A stretch of 38,440 bases of DNA from an uncultured Blautia sp. (GTDB taxonomy: Bacteria; Bacillota; Clostridia; Lachnospirales; Lachnospiraceae): the NCBI RefSeq assembly GCF_947654165.1, contig NZ_CANTKB010000031.1:1-38440 (forward strand), read 5' to 3'. Shown here in pieces: positions 24,343 to 32,125 of the stretch; the first letter of the stretch is position 1, and every line of letters starts with the position of its first letter. The position numbers were made by a program, and so were the translations under genes. The notes beneath the pieces are model-generated. The model saw only the letters and a list, made by a program, of their open reading frames with translations. It was not told where the DNA came from and searched no databases.

Positions 24343-25596
24343 TTATTCTTCCTCTTCCATAAACTCTGCAGCAGCCCTTGCTGTTGACCAGGCAATCTGT
24401 AGATTAAAGCCTCCCGTCACAGCATCCAGATCCAGGACTTCTCCGATGAAATACAAGCCCTTTACCTTCTTAGATTCCATGGTTTTAGGGTTGATCTCAC
24501 CGGTTTTTACACCACCCTGTGTGATGATTGCTTCACGAAATTCTCGCAGACCTGTAATGGTCACAGGGAAATGCTTCACAAGATATATAAAATCAAGACG
24601 TTCCCCTTTTGTAATCTCGTTAACCTTTTTCTCTGCCGGAATTTTACAAAGTTCCAGAATCACCGGAAACATTTTTGAAGGAAACATTCCGGAAATCACA
24701 TTTTTAAACTGTTTGTTGATGCCCGCCTCAAATTCCCGTAAAATTCTGGCATCCAACTGTTCTTCTGTAAGAGCCGCTTTTAAATCAATATATCCCCGTA
24801 ATTCTTTCTTCTCAAGCTTTTTTCCAATATAAGAACTGGCGGTAAGCACCAGGGGACCGGAGATTCCGAAATGGGTAAACAACAATTCCCCGAAATCCTG
24901 ATACAACACTTTTTTCCCGTCTTTTACCGTAAAACTGACATTCTTTAAAGCAAGCCCCTGCATCCTTGGCACATATTCTTCTTTGGTTTCCATAGGCACC
25001 AGAGCACAGCGAAGATCTGTGACCTTATGCCCTGCCTCTTTTGCAAATCGATAGCCGTCTCCGGTGGAACCCGTGGTCTGATAAGACATTCCCCCTGTGG
25101 CCACGATTACCTTATCACCCTTGATTTCCTGCCCGTTAGACAGAAGAATACCTGTAACTATCTTTTTTTCCTGAGCATCTTCCTCTATGAGCAAGTCTTT
25201 CACTTCGCTTCCAAGATGAATCTTCACATCCTGTTCCTTCATTCTCCGTTCCAGGACTTTGATTACATCTGAAGAATGGTCTGATTTTGGAAACATCCTG
25301 CCTCCCCGCTCTTCTTTCAGGGGCAGCCCTAACTGTTCAAAATAGGAGATCACATCCTGATTGGTAAATCCATAAAATGCACTGTAGAGAAATTTGGGGT
25401 TGCTGACAACAGATTTAAAAAAGGTTTCTTCATCGCAGCTATTGGTTACATTACAGCGACCCTTTCCTGTGATAAACAGCTTTTTTCCCAGTTTCTCATT
25501 CTTTTCAAATAAATGAACCTGATGTTTTTTTTCTCCCAGAAAAACCGCTGCCGCCATCCCTGCCGCACCACCGCCGATAATCAGTATTTTTGCCAT
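24343..25596 (-). CDS. HI0933/BaiN-like FAD-dependent oxidoreductase
   Basis: A 417-residue flavoprotein of the HI0933/YhiN family. It starts with the dinucleotide fold KILIIGGGAAGMAAAVFLG and has the family signature GKKLFITGKGRCNVTNSC (about 37-54), VIVATGGMSYQTTGSTGDGY, and the C-terminal GLYFIGEVLDLDAVTGGFNL with QIAWSTARA. BaiN of Clostridium scindens was assigned to bile acid 7-dehydroxylation, but this housekeeping-like position beside cmk and ispH is common across Clostridia and gives no support for bile acid metabolism here. Annotation pipelines often name it aminoacetone oxidase family. It is 11 bp after the RpiR-type gene. Confidence 0.88.
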   Translation of the reverse strand: MAKILIIGGGAAGMAAAVFLGEKKHQVHLFEKNEKLGKKLFITGKGRCNVTNSCDEETFFKSVVSNPKFLYSAFYGFTNQDVISYFEQLGLPLKEERGGRMFPKSDHSSDVIKVLERRMKEQDVKIHLGSEVKDLLIEEDAQEKKIVTGILLSNGQEIKGDKVIVATGGMSYQTTGSTGDGYRFAKEAGHKVTDLRCALVPMETKEEYVPRMQGLALKNVSFTVKDGKKVLYQDFGELLFTHFGISGPLVLTASSYIGKKLEKKELRGYIDLKAALTEEQLDARILREFEAGINKQFKNVISGMFPSKMFPVILELCKIPAEKKVNEITKGERLDFIYLVKHFPVTITGLREFREAIITQGGVKTGEINPKTMESKKVKGLYFIGEVLDLDAVTGGFNLQIAWSTARAAAEFMEEEE

Positions 25597-25607
25597 AAAT
25601 CTCTCCT

Positions 25608-26540
25608 TTAATCCTCTGTCCTTTTTCTTTTCTTGGGGTCTGTAAGCTGAATCTCATGGTTGTCCGCCAGATTAATTTCATCGTTGTTATACACCTGATA
25701 CTCATCCCATATTTTTTCCAGAGATTCCAAAGTAGCCACCACATCCCTTTGCTTCCGCATGCTCAGTGCTACCACCAGTGCATTGATCACACTCAAAGGT
25801 GCTACCAGAGAGTCCACAATGGATGCCATATCACTTTTCGCAATCAGATTACAGGAAGAATAGAGATTCATGGGAGAATGGATACTGTCGGTCAAAGTAA
25901 TAACCTTGGCATTCCTGTTGTTGGCAAATTCCAGTGCCTTCAAAGTCCGCATGGAATAACGAGGAAAACTGATGCCTATGATCACGTCCTCTTCTCCGAT
26001 ACGGATCATCTGCTCAAAAAGCTCACTGGCACTGTTTGTATTTAACAGACGAACACTGTCAAAAATCAAATTCAGATAAAAAGCCAGAAATCCGGCCAGA
26101 GGTGCACAGCTCCTGATACCCACAATGTAAATATTCTTTGCCTTCAGTATGGTCTCTACCGCCAGTTCAAAAGCTTCGTGATCCACAGCCTCCAGGGTCA
26201 TCTTGATCTTATCAATATCTGAATGAAGCACCGTGTCCAGGATCTCCGACTGAGGAACTTTTCCGTAAGTAACCTCCATCCGCTGTATGGAGTTCAGTTT
26301 CGTGCGAACCAACTCTTCTAATTCCTTCTGAAACTCCGGATACCCCTTGTATCCCAGACAGATTGCAAAACGAACCACCGTAGATTCACTGACTCCTACG
26401 GTCTCCCCTAATTTGGCCGCTGTAAGAAATGCTGCCTTGTCATAATTTTCCTGAATATATGCTGCCAGTTTTTTCTGACCCTTGCTGAACTTCTGATACT
26501 GTGCATTCATTTTACTGAGCAGATGTTCTGAATTCCCCAT
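25608..26540 (-). CDS. MurR/RpiR family transcriptional regulator
   Basis: A 310-residue regulator with an N-terminal helix-turn-helix of the RpiR type (about 1-77, including LGETVGVSESTVVRFAICLG) and a C-terminal SIS sugar-phosphate-binding domain (about 130-255, with NIYIVGIRSCAPLAGFLAFY and DVIIGISFPRYSMRTLKALE). These proteins usually sense phosphosugars and control sugar or amino-sugar operons. Here no sugar genes follow: 11 bp downstream comes the flavoprotein gene, then cmk, ispH and S1. The C-terminus ends in a basic PKKRKRTED. The target is unknown. It is likely the first gene of the operon; the 5' region holds no clear promoter. Confidence 0.9.
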   Translation of the reverse strand: MGNSEHLLSKMNAQYQKFSKGQKKLAAYIQENYDKAAFLTAAKLGETVGVSESTVVRFAICLGYKGYPEFQKELEELVRTKLNSIQRMEVTYGKVPQSEILDTVLHSDIDKIKMTLEAVDHEAFELAVETILKAKNIYIVGIRSCAPLAGFLAFYLNLIFDSVRLLNTNSASELFEQMIRIGEEDVIIGISFPRYSMRTLKALEFANNRNAKVITLTDSIHSPMNLYSSCNLIAKSDMASIVDSLVAPLSVINALVVALSMRKQRDVVATLESLEKIWDEYQVYNNDEINLADNHEIQLTDPKKRKRTED

Positions 26541-26603
26541 GATATCTGACCTCTTTTTTTAGATTCTTTCGCATTTTATTATCATAACACAAAACAAAAA
26601 AAA

Positions 26604-26637
26604 AGAAAAGCCCAGCACAAAAGGCTGAACTTCTCTT
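26604..26637 (-). terminator. Terminator of the decarboxylase operon
   Basis: On minus, a hairpin with AGAAG.TTC.AGCC pairing to GGCT..TTCT is followed by a run of ten T. It is 18 bp beyond the stop of the carboxyltransferase subunit gene at 26656 and upstream of the RpiR-type gene. Confidence 0.8.
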
Positions 26638-26655
26638 TTTTCTAAAAAGCATCGA

Positions 26656-28068
26656 TTAAACCGGATATACTCCGTTTTCTGTATCTGCTTCTTTTGGATC
26701 TACTTTTGTTTTCTGAGCTTCTCTGTATTTAAAGAAGTCAGTAGCAACCTGTGGGAACAGAGCATAGGACAGAACGTCCTCTTCCTGCTCAGACCACTGT
26801 TCCATTTCTTTTCTCAGCACATCCAGTTCCGGTTTGATCAGGTCTGCCGGACGGCATGTGATCACTTCTGCATCACCGATGCATTTTTCCTGAACTTCTT
26901 TGTCAAATGGTTTTACAGTAGCACCGTATTTTCCGCTGAGAACGTCTTTGGTTTCCTTTGTAACCATCTTATAACGTTCACCCATGATCACGTTAAATAC
27001 TGCCTGTGTACCAACGATCTGAGAAGATGGTGTAACCAGTGGTGGTTCTCCAAGGTCTTTACGTACTCTCGGAACCTCTTCCAGAACATCATAGAATTTG
27101 TCTTCTGCGTGCTGTTCTTTTAACTGAGAGGTCAGGTTAGAAAGCATACCGCCCGGTACCTGATATAACAGAGTCTTAATATTAACACCCAGGTTCTTTG
27201 GATTCAACAGACCGCTGTCAAGAGCCTCGTCACGGATTGGACGGAAGTAATCAGCGATTTCTGCCAGTAATTTCTGGTCAAATCCAGTATCATACGGTGT
27301 ACCTTTGAAGGTTTCTACCATAACTTCTGTTGCAGGCTGAGAAGTACCCAGTGCAAATGGAGACATTGCTGTATCGATTACATCCACGCCTGCTTCTACT
27401 GCTTTCATATAGGTCATAGAAGCAACACCGGAAGTATAGTGTGTATGAAGCTGAATCGGAATATCAACTGCTTCTTTTAATGCAGTAACCAGTTCTGTTG
27501 CTGTGTAAGGAAGAAGAAGACCTGCCATATCTTTGATACAGATAGAATCTGCACCCATATCTTCGATCTTCTTAGCCATTTCTACCCAGTAATCCAGTGT
27601 ATAAGCATCTCCAAGAGTATAGGACAGAGCAACCTGTGCATGTCCTTTTTCCTTGTTTGCTGCCTTTACTGCTGTCTGCAGGTTACGAAGGTCATTTAAA
27701 CAGTCAAAAATACGGATGATATCAATACCGTTTGCAATAGATTTCTGTACGAAATATTCTACTACGTCATCTGCATATGGACGGTATCCAAGGATATTCT
27801 GTCCACGGAATAACATCTGTAATTTTGTATTTTTGAATCCATCACGGAATTTACGAAGTCTTTCCCATGGATCTTCTTTTAAGAAACGAAGGGAAGCATC
27901 GAAAGTTGCTCCACCCCAGCACTCTACGGAATGGTAGCCGACTTTATCTAATTTTTCCACGATTGGCATCATCTGTTCTGTTGTCATACGAGTTGCAATC
28001 AGAGACTGATGAGCATCACGCAGAATTGTTTCAGTAATTTTAATAGGTTTTTTTACTACTTCTGCCAT
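26656..28068 (-). CDS. Oxaloacetate decarboxylase alpha / transcarboxylase 5S-like subunit
   Basis: This 470-residue carboxyltransferase belongs to the pyruvate carboxylase subunit B / OadA / transcarboxylase 5S family, which moves CO2 between oxaloacetate/pyruvate and biotin. Motifs include ITETILRDAHQSLIATRMTT (TIM-barrel metal site), VECWGGATFDASLRFLKEDPW, FRGQNILGYRPYADDVV and IQLHTHYTSGVASMTYMKAV (metal-binding His pair). It lacks the C-terminal biotin domain found in OadA; that domain is the separate 122-residue gene. The start is the second of two adjacent ATGs (28066-28068), 8 nt after GGAGG; the ATG at 28071 is possible. It is the last gene of the operon, 39 bp after oadB. Products named oadA or pycB in databases cannot be told apart here. 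Confidence 0.9.
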   Translation of the reverse strand: MAEVVKKPIKITETILRDAHQSLIATRMTTEQMMPIVEKLDKVGYHSVECWGGATFDASLRFLKEDPWERLRKFRDGFKNTKLQMLFRGQNILGYRPYADDVVEYFVQKSIANGIDIIRIFDCLNDLRNLQTAVKAANKEKGHAQVALSYTLGDAYTLDYWVEMAKKIEDMGADSICIKDMAGLLLPYTATELVTALKEAVDIPIQLHTHYTSGVASMTYMKAVEAGVDVIDTAMSPFALGTSQPATEVMVETFKGTPYDTGFDQKLLAEIADYFRPIRDEALDSGLLNPKNLGVNIKTLLYQVPGGMLSNLTSQLKEQHAEDKFYDVLEEVPRVRKDLGEPPLVTPSSQIVGTQAVFNVIMGERYKMVTKETKDVLSGKYGATVKPFDKEVQEKCIGDAEVITCRPADLIKPELDVLRKEMEQWSEQEEDVLSYALFPQVATDFFKYREAQKTKVDPKEADTENGVYPV

Positions 28069-28107
28069 CATTATTTCCTCCATATTTATTCATGATACAG
28101 ACAGGCA

Positions 28108-29256
28108 TTATACTCCATAGATTGCCATGAAAGTACCGGCTGCTACTGCAGTACCGATAACACCTGCTACGTTTGGTCCCATAGCATGCATGAGCAGGAA
28201 GTTGGTAGGATCTGCCTCAGCACCTACCTTCTGTGATACACGGGCTGCCATAGGAACAGCGGACACACCGGCGGAACCAATCAGTGGATTGATCTTGCCA
28301 TGAGTCAGCTTACACATCAGTTTACCAAGGAGAACACCTCCGGCTGTACCAAACGCAAAGGCCACAAGACCTAAAACAACGATCTTTAATGTATCCACTT
28401 TCAGGAATGCTTCTGCGCTGGTTGCAGCACCTACAGAAGTTCCCAGAAGGATAACTACGATGTACATCAGTGCATTGGAAGCTGTTTCCATCAGCTGTTT
28501 TACCACACCTGATTCACGGAACAGGTTACCAAGCATTAACATACCAACCAGCGGAGCTGTTGTTGGCAGAATCAGACATACAACAACGGTAATGATGATT
28601 GGGAACAGGATTTTTTCCAGTTTGGAAACTGGACGAAGCTGTTCCATTTTGATCTTTCTTTCCTCTTCTGTGGTCAGAAGTTTCATAATCGGCGGCTGGA
28701 TGATCGGAACCAGGGACATATAAGAATATGCTGCTACCGCAATGGCTCCCATAAGACCGGACTGTCCGAGTTTACCGGCAAGGAAGATAGATGTCGGACC
28801 ATCTGCTCCACCGATAATGGAGATCGCTGCCGCTGCCTTTCCATTGAATCCCATAAAGATTGCCAGGAAATATGCTGCATAGATACCAAGCTGTGCTGCT
28901 GCACCTAACAGGAAACTCTTAGGATTGGCAATCAGCGGACCGAAGTCTGTCATGGCACCAACGCCAAGGAAAATCAGGGACGGAAGCACACTCCACTCAT
29001 CCAGGATATAGAAAATGTGAAGAAGTCCTGCTACTCCGTTTGATGTTTGTTCTGCACTTGCCATAATATCAGGATAGATATTTACCAGAAGCATACCAAA
29101 TGCGATCGGCACGAGCAGAAGCGGTTCAAAACCTTTTGCAATGGCAAGATATAAAAATATAAATGCCACTAAGATCATAATCAGGTTACCCACTGTCAGA
29201 TTCAGAAAAGCTGTCTGTGATACCAGGTTTGACAGTGTATCTGCAATGTTAGACAT
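28108..29256 (-). CDS. oadB: Na+-translocating decarboxylase beta subunit
   Basis: This 382-residue membrane subunit drives Na+ export using CO2 release from carboxybiotin. Typical motifs are GVGAMTDFGPLIANPKSFLL, GAAAQLGIYAAYFLAI, AAAISIIGGADGPTSIFLAG (with the conserved Asp in GGADGPT) and GSAGVSAVPMAARVSQ, and the end reads GPNVAGVIGTAVAAGTF. At least nine hydrophobic segments are present. The start is the ATG at 29254-29256, 7 nt after GGGAGG. An upstream in-frame ATG lies inside the ribosome site. It is shared by oxaloacetate, methylmalonyl-CoA and glutaconyl-CoA decarboxylases, so the family name does not fix the substrate. Confidence 0.95.
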   Translation of the reverse strand: MSNIADTLSNLVSQTAFLNLTVGNLIMILVAFIFLYLAIAKGFEPLLLVPIAFGMLLVNIYPDIMASAEQTSNGVAGLLHIFYILDEWSVLPSLIFLGVGAMTDFGPLIANPKSFLLGAAAQLGIYAAYFLAIFMGFNGKAAAAISIIGGADGPTSIFLAGKLGQSGLMGAIAVAAYSYMSLVPIIQPPIMKLLTTEEERKIKMEQLRPVSKLEKILFPIIITVVVCLILPTTAPLVGMLMLGNLFRESGVVKQLMETASNALMYIVVILLGTSVGAATSAEAFLKVDTLKIVVLGLVAFAFGTAGGVLLGKLMCKLTHGKINPLIGSAGVSAVPMAARVSQKVGAEADPTNFLLMHAMGPNVAGVIGTAVAAGTFMAIYGV

Positions 29257-29283
29257 TTTTTTACCTCCCATTTAATCGTTTTT

Positions 29284-29303
29284 CACAGGCAGAGCCTGCT
29301 GTG
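29284..29303 (-). other. Intercistronic hairpin
   Basis: A compact stem lies between the biotin carrier stop and oadB. On minus, CACAGCAGGCTCTGCCTGTG can fold with CAGGC/GCCTG and a 3-nt loop. No T run follows, so it is unlikely to be a terminator. It could influence mRNA stability or subunit ratio, which is inference. Confidence 0.45.
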
Positions 29304-29326
29304 GGAATTTACACTGTATGCAAATT

Positions 29327-29695
29327 CTAGTTCATGGATGCCAGAACATCACCGTTTTCTACTGCATCACCTACAGCTACGTTGATACCTGCTACAGTAC
29401 CGTCCTGTGGAGCAACAACAGGGATTTCCATCTTCATGGCTTCCAGGATTACAATTGCATCACCAGCTTTTACAGCCTGTCCAACACTTGCTTCTACTTT
29501 GAATACTTTACCAGGTACGGAAGCCTTCACTTCGATCGCACCTGCTGCCGCTGCAGGTTTTGCTGCTGCCGGAGCAGCCTTTGGTGCAGCTTTTGGTGCA
29601 GCCTTTGGAGCCGCTGCAGGAGCACCATTTCCAGCATTTTCTTCTACTGTTACATCATATGCAACACCATTTACTGTAATTGTATAAGATTTCAT
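29327..29695 (-). CDS. Biotin carrier subunit of the decarboxylase (1.3S-like)
   Basis: A 122-residue biotinyl protein. The biotinylation motif EAMKM (Lys in VILEAMKMEIPVVAP) lies about 35 residues from the C-terminus, the normal distance, in a biotinyl domain ending ENGDVLASMN. The N-terminus MKSYTITVNGVAYDVTVEEN is the family beta-strand region. Between them is an Ala/Pro/Lys linker (about 25-50, APKAAPKAAPKAAP type), a flexible tether that lets the biotin swing between carboxyltransferase and OadB. Its length and layout match the 1.3S subunit of transcarboxylase and the gamma chain of decarboxylases. Gaps are 24 bp after the OadG-like gene and 70 bp before oadB. Confidence 0.93.
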   Translation of the reverse strand: MKSYTITVNGVAYDVTVEENAGNGAPAAAPKAAPKAAPKAAPAAAKPAAAAGAIEVKASVPGKVFKVEASVGQAVKAGDAIVILEAMKMEIPVVAPQDGTVAGINVAVGDAVENGDVLASMN

Positions 29696-29719
29696 ATTGA
29701 TTTCCTCCTATGACGGAAC

Positions 29720-30481
29720 CTATCTCCAGGTTCTTTTATTTGATTTTCTGATAGAACGTACTACAAATGCATCGGTAGATGTATTTTCCGCTGCTGCAAT
29801 CGCTGCTGCGATCACTGCAACCAATGCTCCGTCATCTACCAGCTCTTCTTCTGACGGTGCTGCAACAACCGGTGCCGGTTTCTCTGCAGGTGCAGGAGTC
29901 TGTGATGCTTTCTTCTTCGTCAGAGCTGCTTCCAGCTTCGGAATATATTTCATAAGAGAAATCACAAAGCTCAGAAACAGAAGCATCAGGAATACGATAG
30001 CAATACCGATAATGGTATTTACTGCTGCGGACTGCATTTTTTCTCCCATAGAATAATTCGGGCTGAATCCTACAGATTCCGGAGCCAATTTTCCACTATA
30101 TACCAGTTCCACTACAGCATCTCTGTTTTCAAAATCTGCATTTAAAGTTACGATATATTTATGGCTGTCCATACGTACTGCAGTAGCTGCAGACTGGTCA
30201 GATTCCATTCCAAGGTATGCACCCAGTTCTTCACAGTTATCGATCCAGGAAGTAAAGGCTCCTTTTGTAAAATCATCCATATTTGGATTTTCTTCAATGG
30301 CCTGTTCCATGCTTGCCTTATCGTAGCTGACCAGAGTCTCTACGGTAGCAACACTGGTATCAAAAAGATTCTGCTGAACTTTTGCATTGATGCCTTCTTT
30401 TTCACCGCCGCATCCTGCCAGGGATAATGTGAGAATACCTGCTGCTGCTAAACTGCCTAATTTTTTCCATGTCTTTTTCAT
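29720..30481 (-). CDS. OadG-like subunit with lipoprotein N-terminus
   Basis: A 253-residue protein with an unusual layout for the small OadG/MmdD scaffold subunit. Residues 1-24 form a lipoprotein signal (MKKTWKKLGSL...SLAGC, lipobox Cys24). Residues 25-150 look extracytoplasmic and resemble small secreted domains, though I do not recognise a family with confidence. Residues 155-177 are a membrane helix, followed by an Ala/Pro-rich linker, an Ala-rich helix (GALVAVIAAAIAAAE) and the OadG-type end DAFVVRSIRKSNKRTW. Ordinary OadG is about 80-120 residues with one N-terminal helix. The start ATG at 30481 is 7 nt after GAGGTG. The context, between the carboxyltransferase and biotin carrier, supports the OadG role. 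Confidence 0.82.
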   Translation of the reverse strand: MKKTWKKLGSLAAAGILTLSLAGCGGEKEGINAKVQQNLFDTSVATVETLVSYDKASMEQAIEENPNMDDFTKGAFTSWIDNCEELGAYLGMESDQSAATAVRMDSHKYIVTLNADFENRDAVVELVYSGKLAPESVGFSPNYSMGEKMQSAAVNTIIGIAIVFLMLLFLSFVISLMKYIPKLEAALTKKKASQTPAPAEKPAPVVAAPSEEELVDDGALVAVIAAAIAAAENTSTDAFVVRSIRKSNKRTWR

Positions 30482-30495
30482 ATGATTCACCTCGC

Positions 30496-31932
30496 TTAAA
30501 CCGTACCGTGTTTCTTGCTTGGACGATCTTCTCTCTTTGTGAATAACATTTCAAAAGCACCAATCACATATTTTCTTGTATCTTCTGCTTCAATGATTGT
30601 GTCAACATATCCTCTCTTAGCTGCGGACAGTGCACTGGACTGAAGCATTGCATATTCTGCTGCTTTCTCATTGATTGTCGCTGCATCAGAATCTGCATAC
30701 ATGATCTTAGCAGCCAGTTTTGCATCCATCATACCGATCTGTGCGTCTGGCCATGCAAATACCATATCTGCTCCTGTAGATTTGCTGTTCATAGTCAGAT
30801 AAGCACTTCCAAATGCTTCTCCGATCACAATGTTTACTTTCGGAACTGTTGCACTGATAAATGCATTGGTCAGTTCTGCTGCATTTCTTGCCATGTTTGC
30901 TTCAGAATATTTGGTAGCTTTGAAGCCTTTTACATTGGTAAGAGTCAGAACCGGAATTTCAAAAGCATCACAGAATTTCACGAATTCAGCAGCTTTCTTG
31001 CAGCCTCTGGCAGATAAAACGTTTTCAAAAGATTCTGTCTTTTCGCCTTCTTCGTTGTAAATCTCACTTCTGTTTGCAACACAGCCGATGGTTGCTCCGT
31101 TCAAACGGATAAATCCTGTCACCATGTCTTTCGCATAAGCAGCCTTTACTTCGAAAAATTCATTGTTGTCTGCAATCTGAGAAAGTGCAATGGAAGTATC
31201 TCCTACACAATTAGCCAATTCCGGACATACACGGTTCAGATCATCTGTGCAGTCTACATATGCGGAATTATCTTCGTAGTTAGAAGGAAGCATGGAAACC
31301 AGCTCTCTCATCTGTGCAAAGATTTCTTCTTCACTTGCAACTACATCTACCAGACCTGCATTTTCGCTCTGGTAAGCAGCACTTGAAGTATCACATTTGG
31401 AAATCTCATTTCCTTCCAGTGCATTTGGTGCGTTTACAAACAGTCTGCCTTTTTTCTCTTCCATGAAGGTAAAGTCTGTCAAAGCAGGAACAACTGCAAG
31501 TCCGCCACCACATGTACCAAAGATTCCTGTAATCTGAGGAATCACACCGGATGCCATAACCTGTTTTGTGTAGATTTCACCAAATGCATTCAATGCATCG
31601 GTTGCTTCCTGGAGTCTCAGACCTGCACAGTCAATCAGACCAATGACCGGAGCTCCTGTTTTCATAGCCAGATCATACAGGTTTGCGATTTTTTTCGCAT
31701 GCATCTCACCAATGGAACCGTTTAATACGGAAGCATCCTGGCTGTACACATATACCAGGCTGCCGTCGATTACACCGTATCCAGTGATGACACCATCTGC
31801 TGGTGTTTCTTTCTCAGATAAGTTGAAATCTGTGTTTCTGGCTGTTACATAGCCGCCAATTTCAACAAAACTGTTCGCATCAAGCAATGAGTCAATTCTC
31901 TTACTTGCTAAGCTTTGTGCTGTACTACTCAT
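30496..31932 (-). CDS. MmdA-like carboxyltransferase (transcarboxylase 12S type)
   Basis: A 478-residue crotonase-fold carboxyltransferase of the methylmalonyl-CoA decarboxylase alpha / propionyl-CoA carboxylase beta / 12S family. N-terminal SLLDANSFVEIGGYVTARN and GVIDGSLVYVYSQDASVLNG are family-like. The oxyanion/CoA loops are recognisable in GIFGTCGGGLAVVPALTDF and IVIGEAFGSAYLTMNSKSTG followed by ADMVFAWPDAQIGMM. It starts the five-gene operon, with its ATG 8 nt after GGAGGG. The substrate may be methylmalonyl-CoA or another short acyl-CoA. It is a little shorter than the roughly 510-residue MmdA proteins, so I leave the substrate open. The stop lies 14 bp before the OadG-like start. Confidence 0.85.
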   Translation of the reverse strand: MSSTAQSLASKRIDSLLDANSFVEIGGYVTARNTDFNLSEKETPADGVITGYGVIDGSLVYVYSQDASVLNGSIGEMHAKKIANLYDLAMKTGAPVIGLIDCAGLRLQEATDALNAFGEIYTKQVMASGVIPQITGIFGTCGGGLAVVPALTDFTFMEEKKGRLFVNAPNALEGNEISKCDTSSAAYQSENAGLVDVVASEEEIFAQMRELVSMLPSNYEDNSAYVDCTDDLNRVCPELANCVGDTSIALSQIADNNEFFEVKAAYAKDMVTGFIRLNGATIGCVANRSEIYNEEGEKTESFENVLSARGCKKAAEFVKFCDAFEIPVLTLTNVKGFKATKYSEANMARNAAELTNAFISATVPKVNIVIGEAFGSAYLTMNSKSTGADMVFAWPDAQIGMMDAKLAAKIMYADSDAATINEKAAEYAMLQSSALSAAKRGYVDTIIEAEDTRKYVIGAFEMLFTKREDRPSKKHGTV

Positions 31933-32061
31933 TAATCAGCCCTCCATTTAAATATATTTACCGGGACTTCTGCACGTTTTCTGTGATTCCATCCGGTTTT
32001 GTGCAGAAATCACCTGCTGGTTCACTGCATTACACCGCATAAGTAAAACCAATTTCTGCCG
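31933..32061 (-). promoter_or_regulatory. Structured 5' leader of the decarboxylase operon
   Basis: The predicted leader of about 130 nt can fold in two exclusive ways. The segment at 32001-32010 (minus ATTTCTGCAC) pairs either with upstream 32052-32059 (GCAGAAAT, 8 bp) or with downstream 31968-31975 (GTGCAGAA, 8 bp). ACCGG/CCGGT pairing near the downstream hairpin adds stability. No T run follows, so control would be at translation or stability rather than termination. The pairings are seen in sequence; a regulatory role is inferred. No known riboswitch class was recognised. Confidence 0.45.
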
Positions 32062-32067
32062 AGTATA

Positions 32068-32096
32068 ATTGTACCTTGTTTCCAGTTTTTTTTCAA
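32068..32096 (-). promoter_or_regulatory. Sigma-A type promoter of the decarboxylase operon
   Basis: On minus, -35 TTGAAA (32091-32096) and -10 TACAAT (32068-32073) are exactly 17 bp apart. The transcript would start near 32061, giving a leader of about 130 nt before the MmdA-like ATG. Confidence 0.7.
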
Positions 32097-32125
32097 TAGG
32101 TTTTGACAAAGTTTTAACATCAAAA

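Noticed and set aside
24343..25596. Bile acid 7-dehydroxylation role from BaiN similarity
   Set aside because: No other bai-type genes are present, and this family member sits in a conserved cmk-ispH neighbourhood in many Clostridia that do not transform bile acids.
29318..29713. Long plus-strand ORFs opposite the biotin carrier gene
   Set aside because: They mirror the Ala/Pro-rich linker of the biotin carrier on the other strand, lack good ribosome sites, and show no family motifs.
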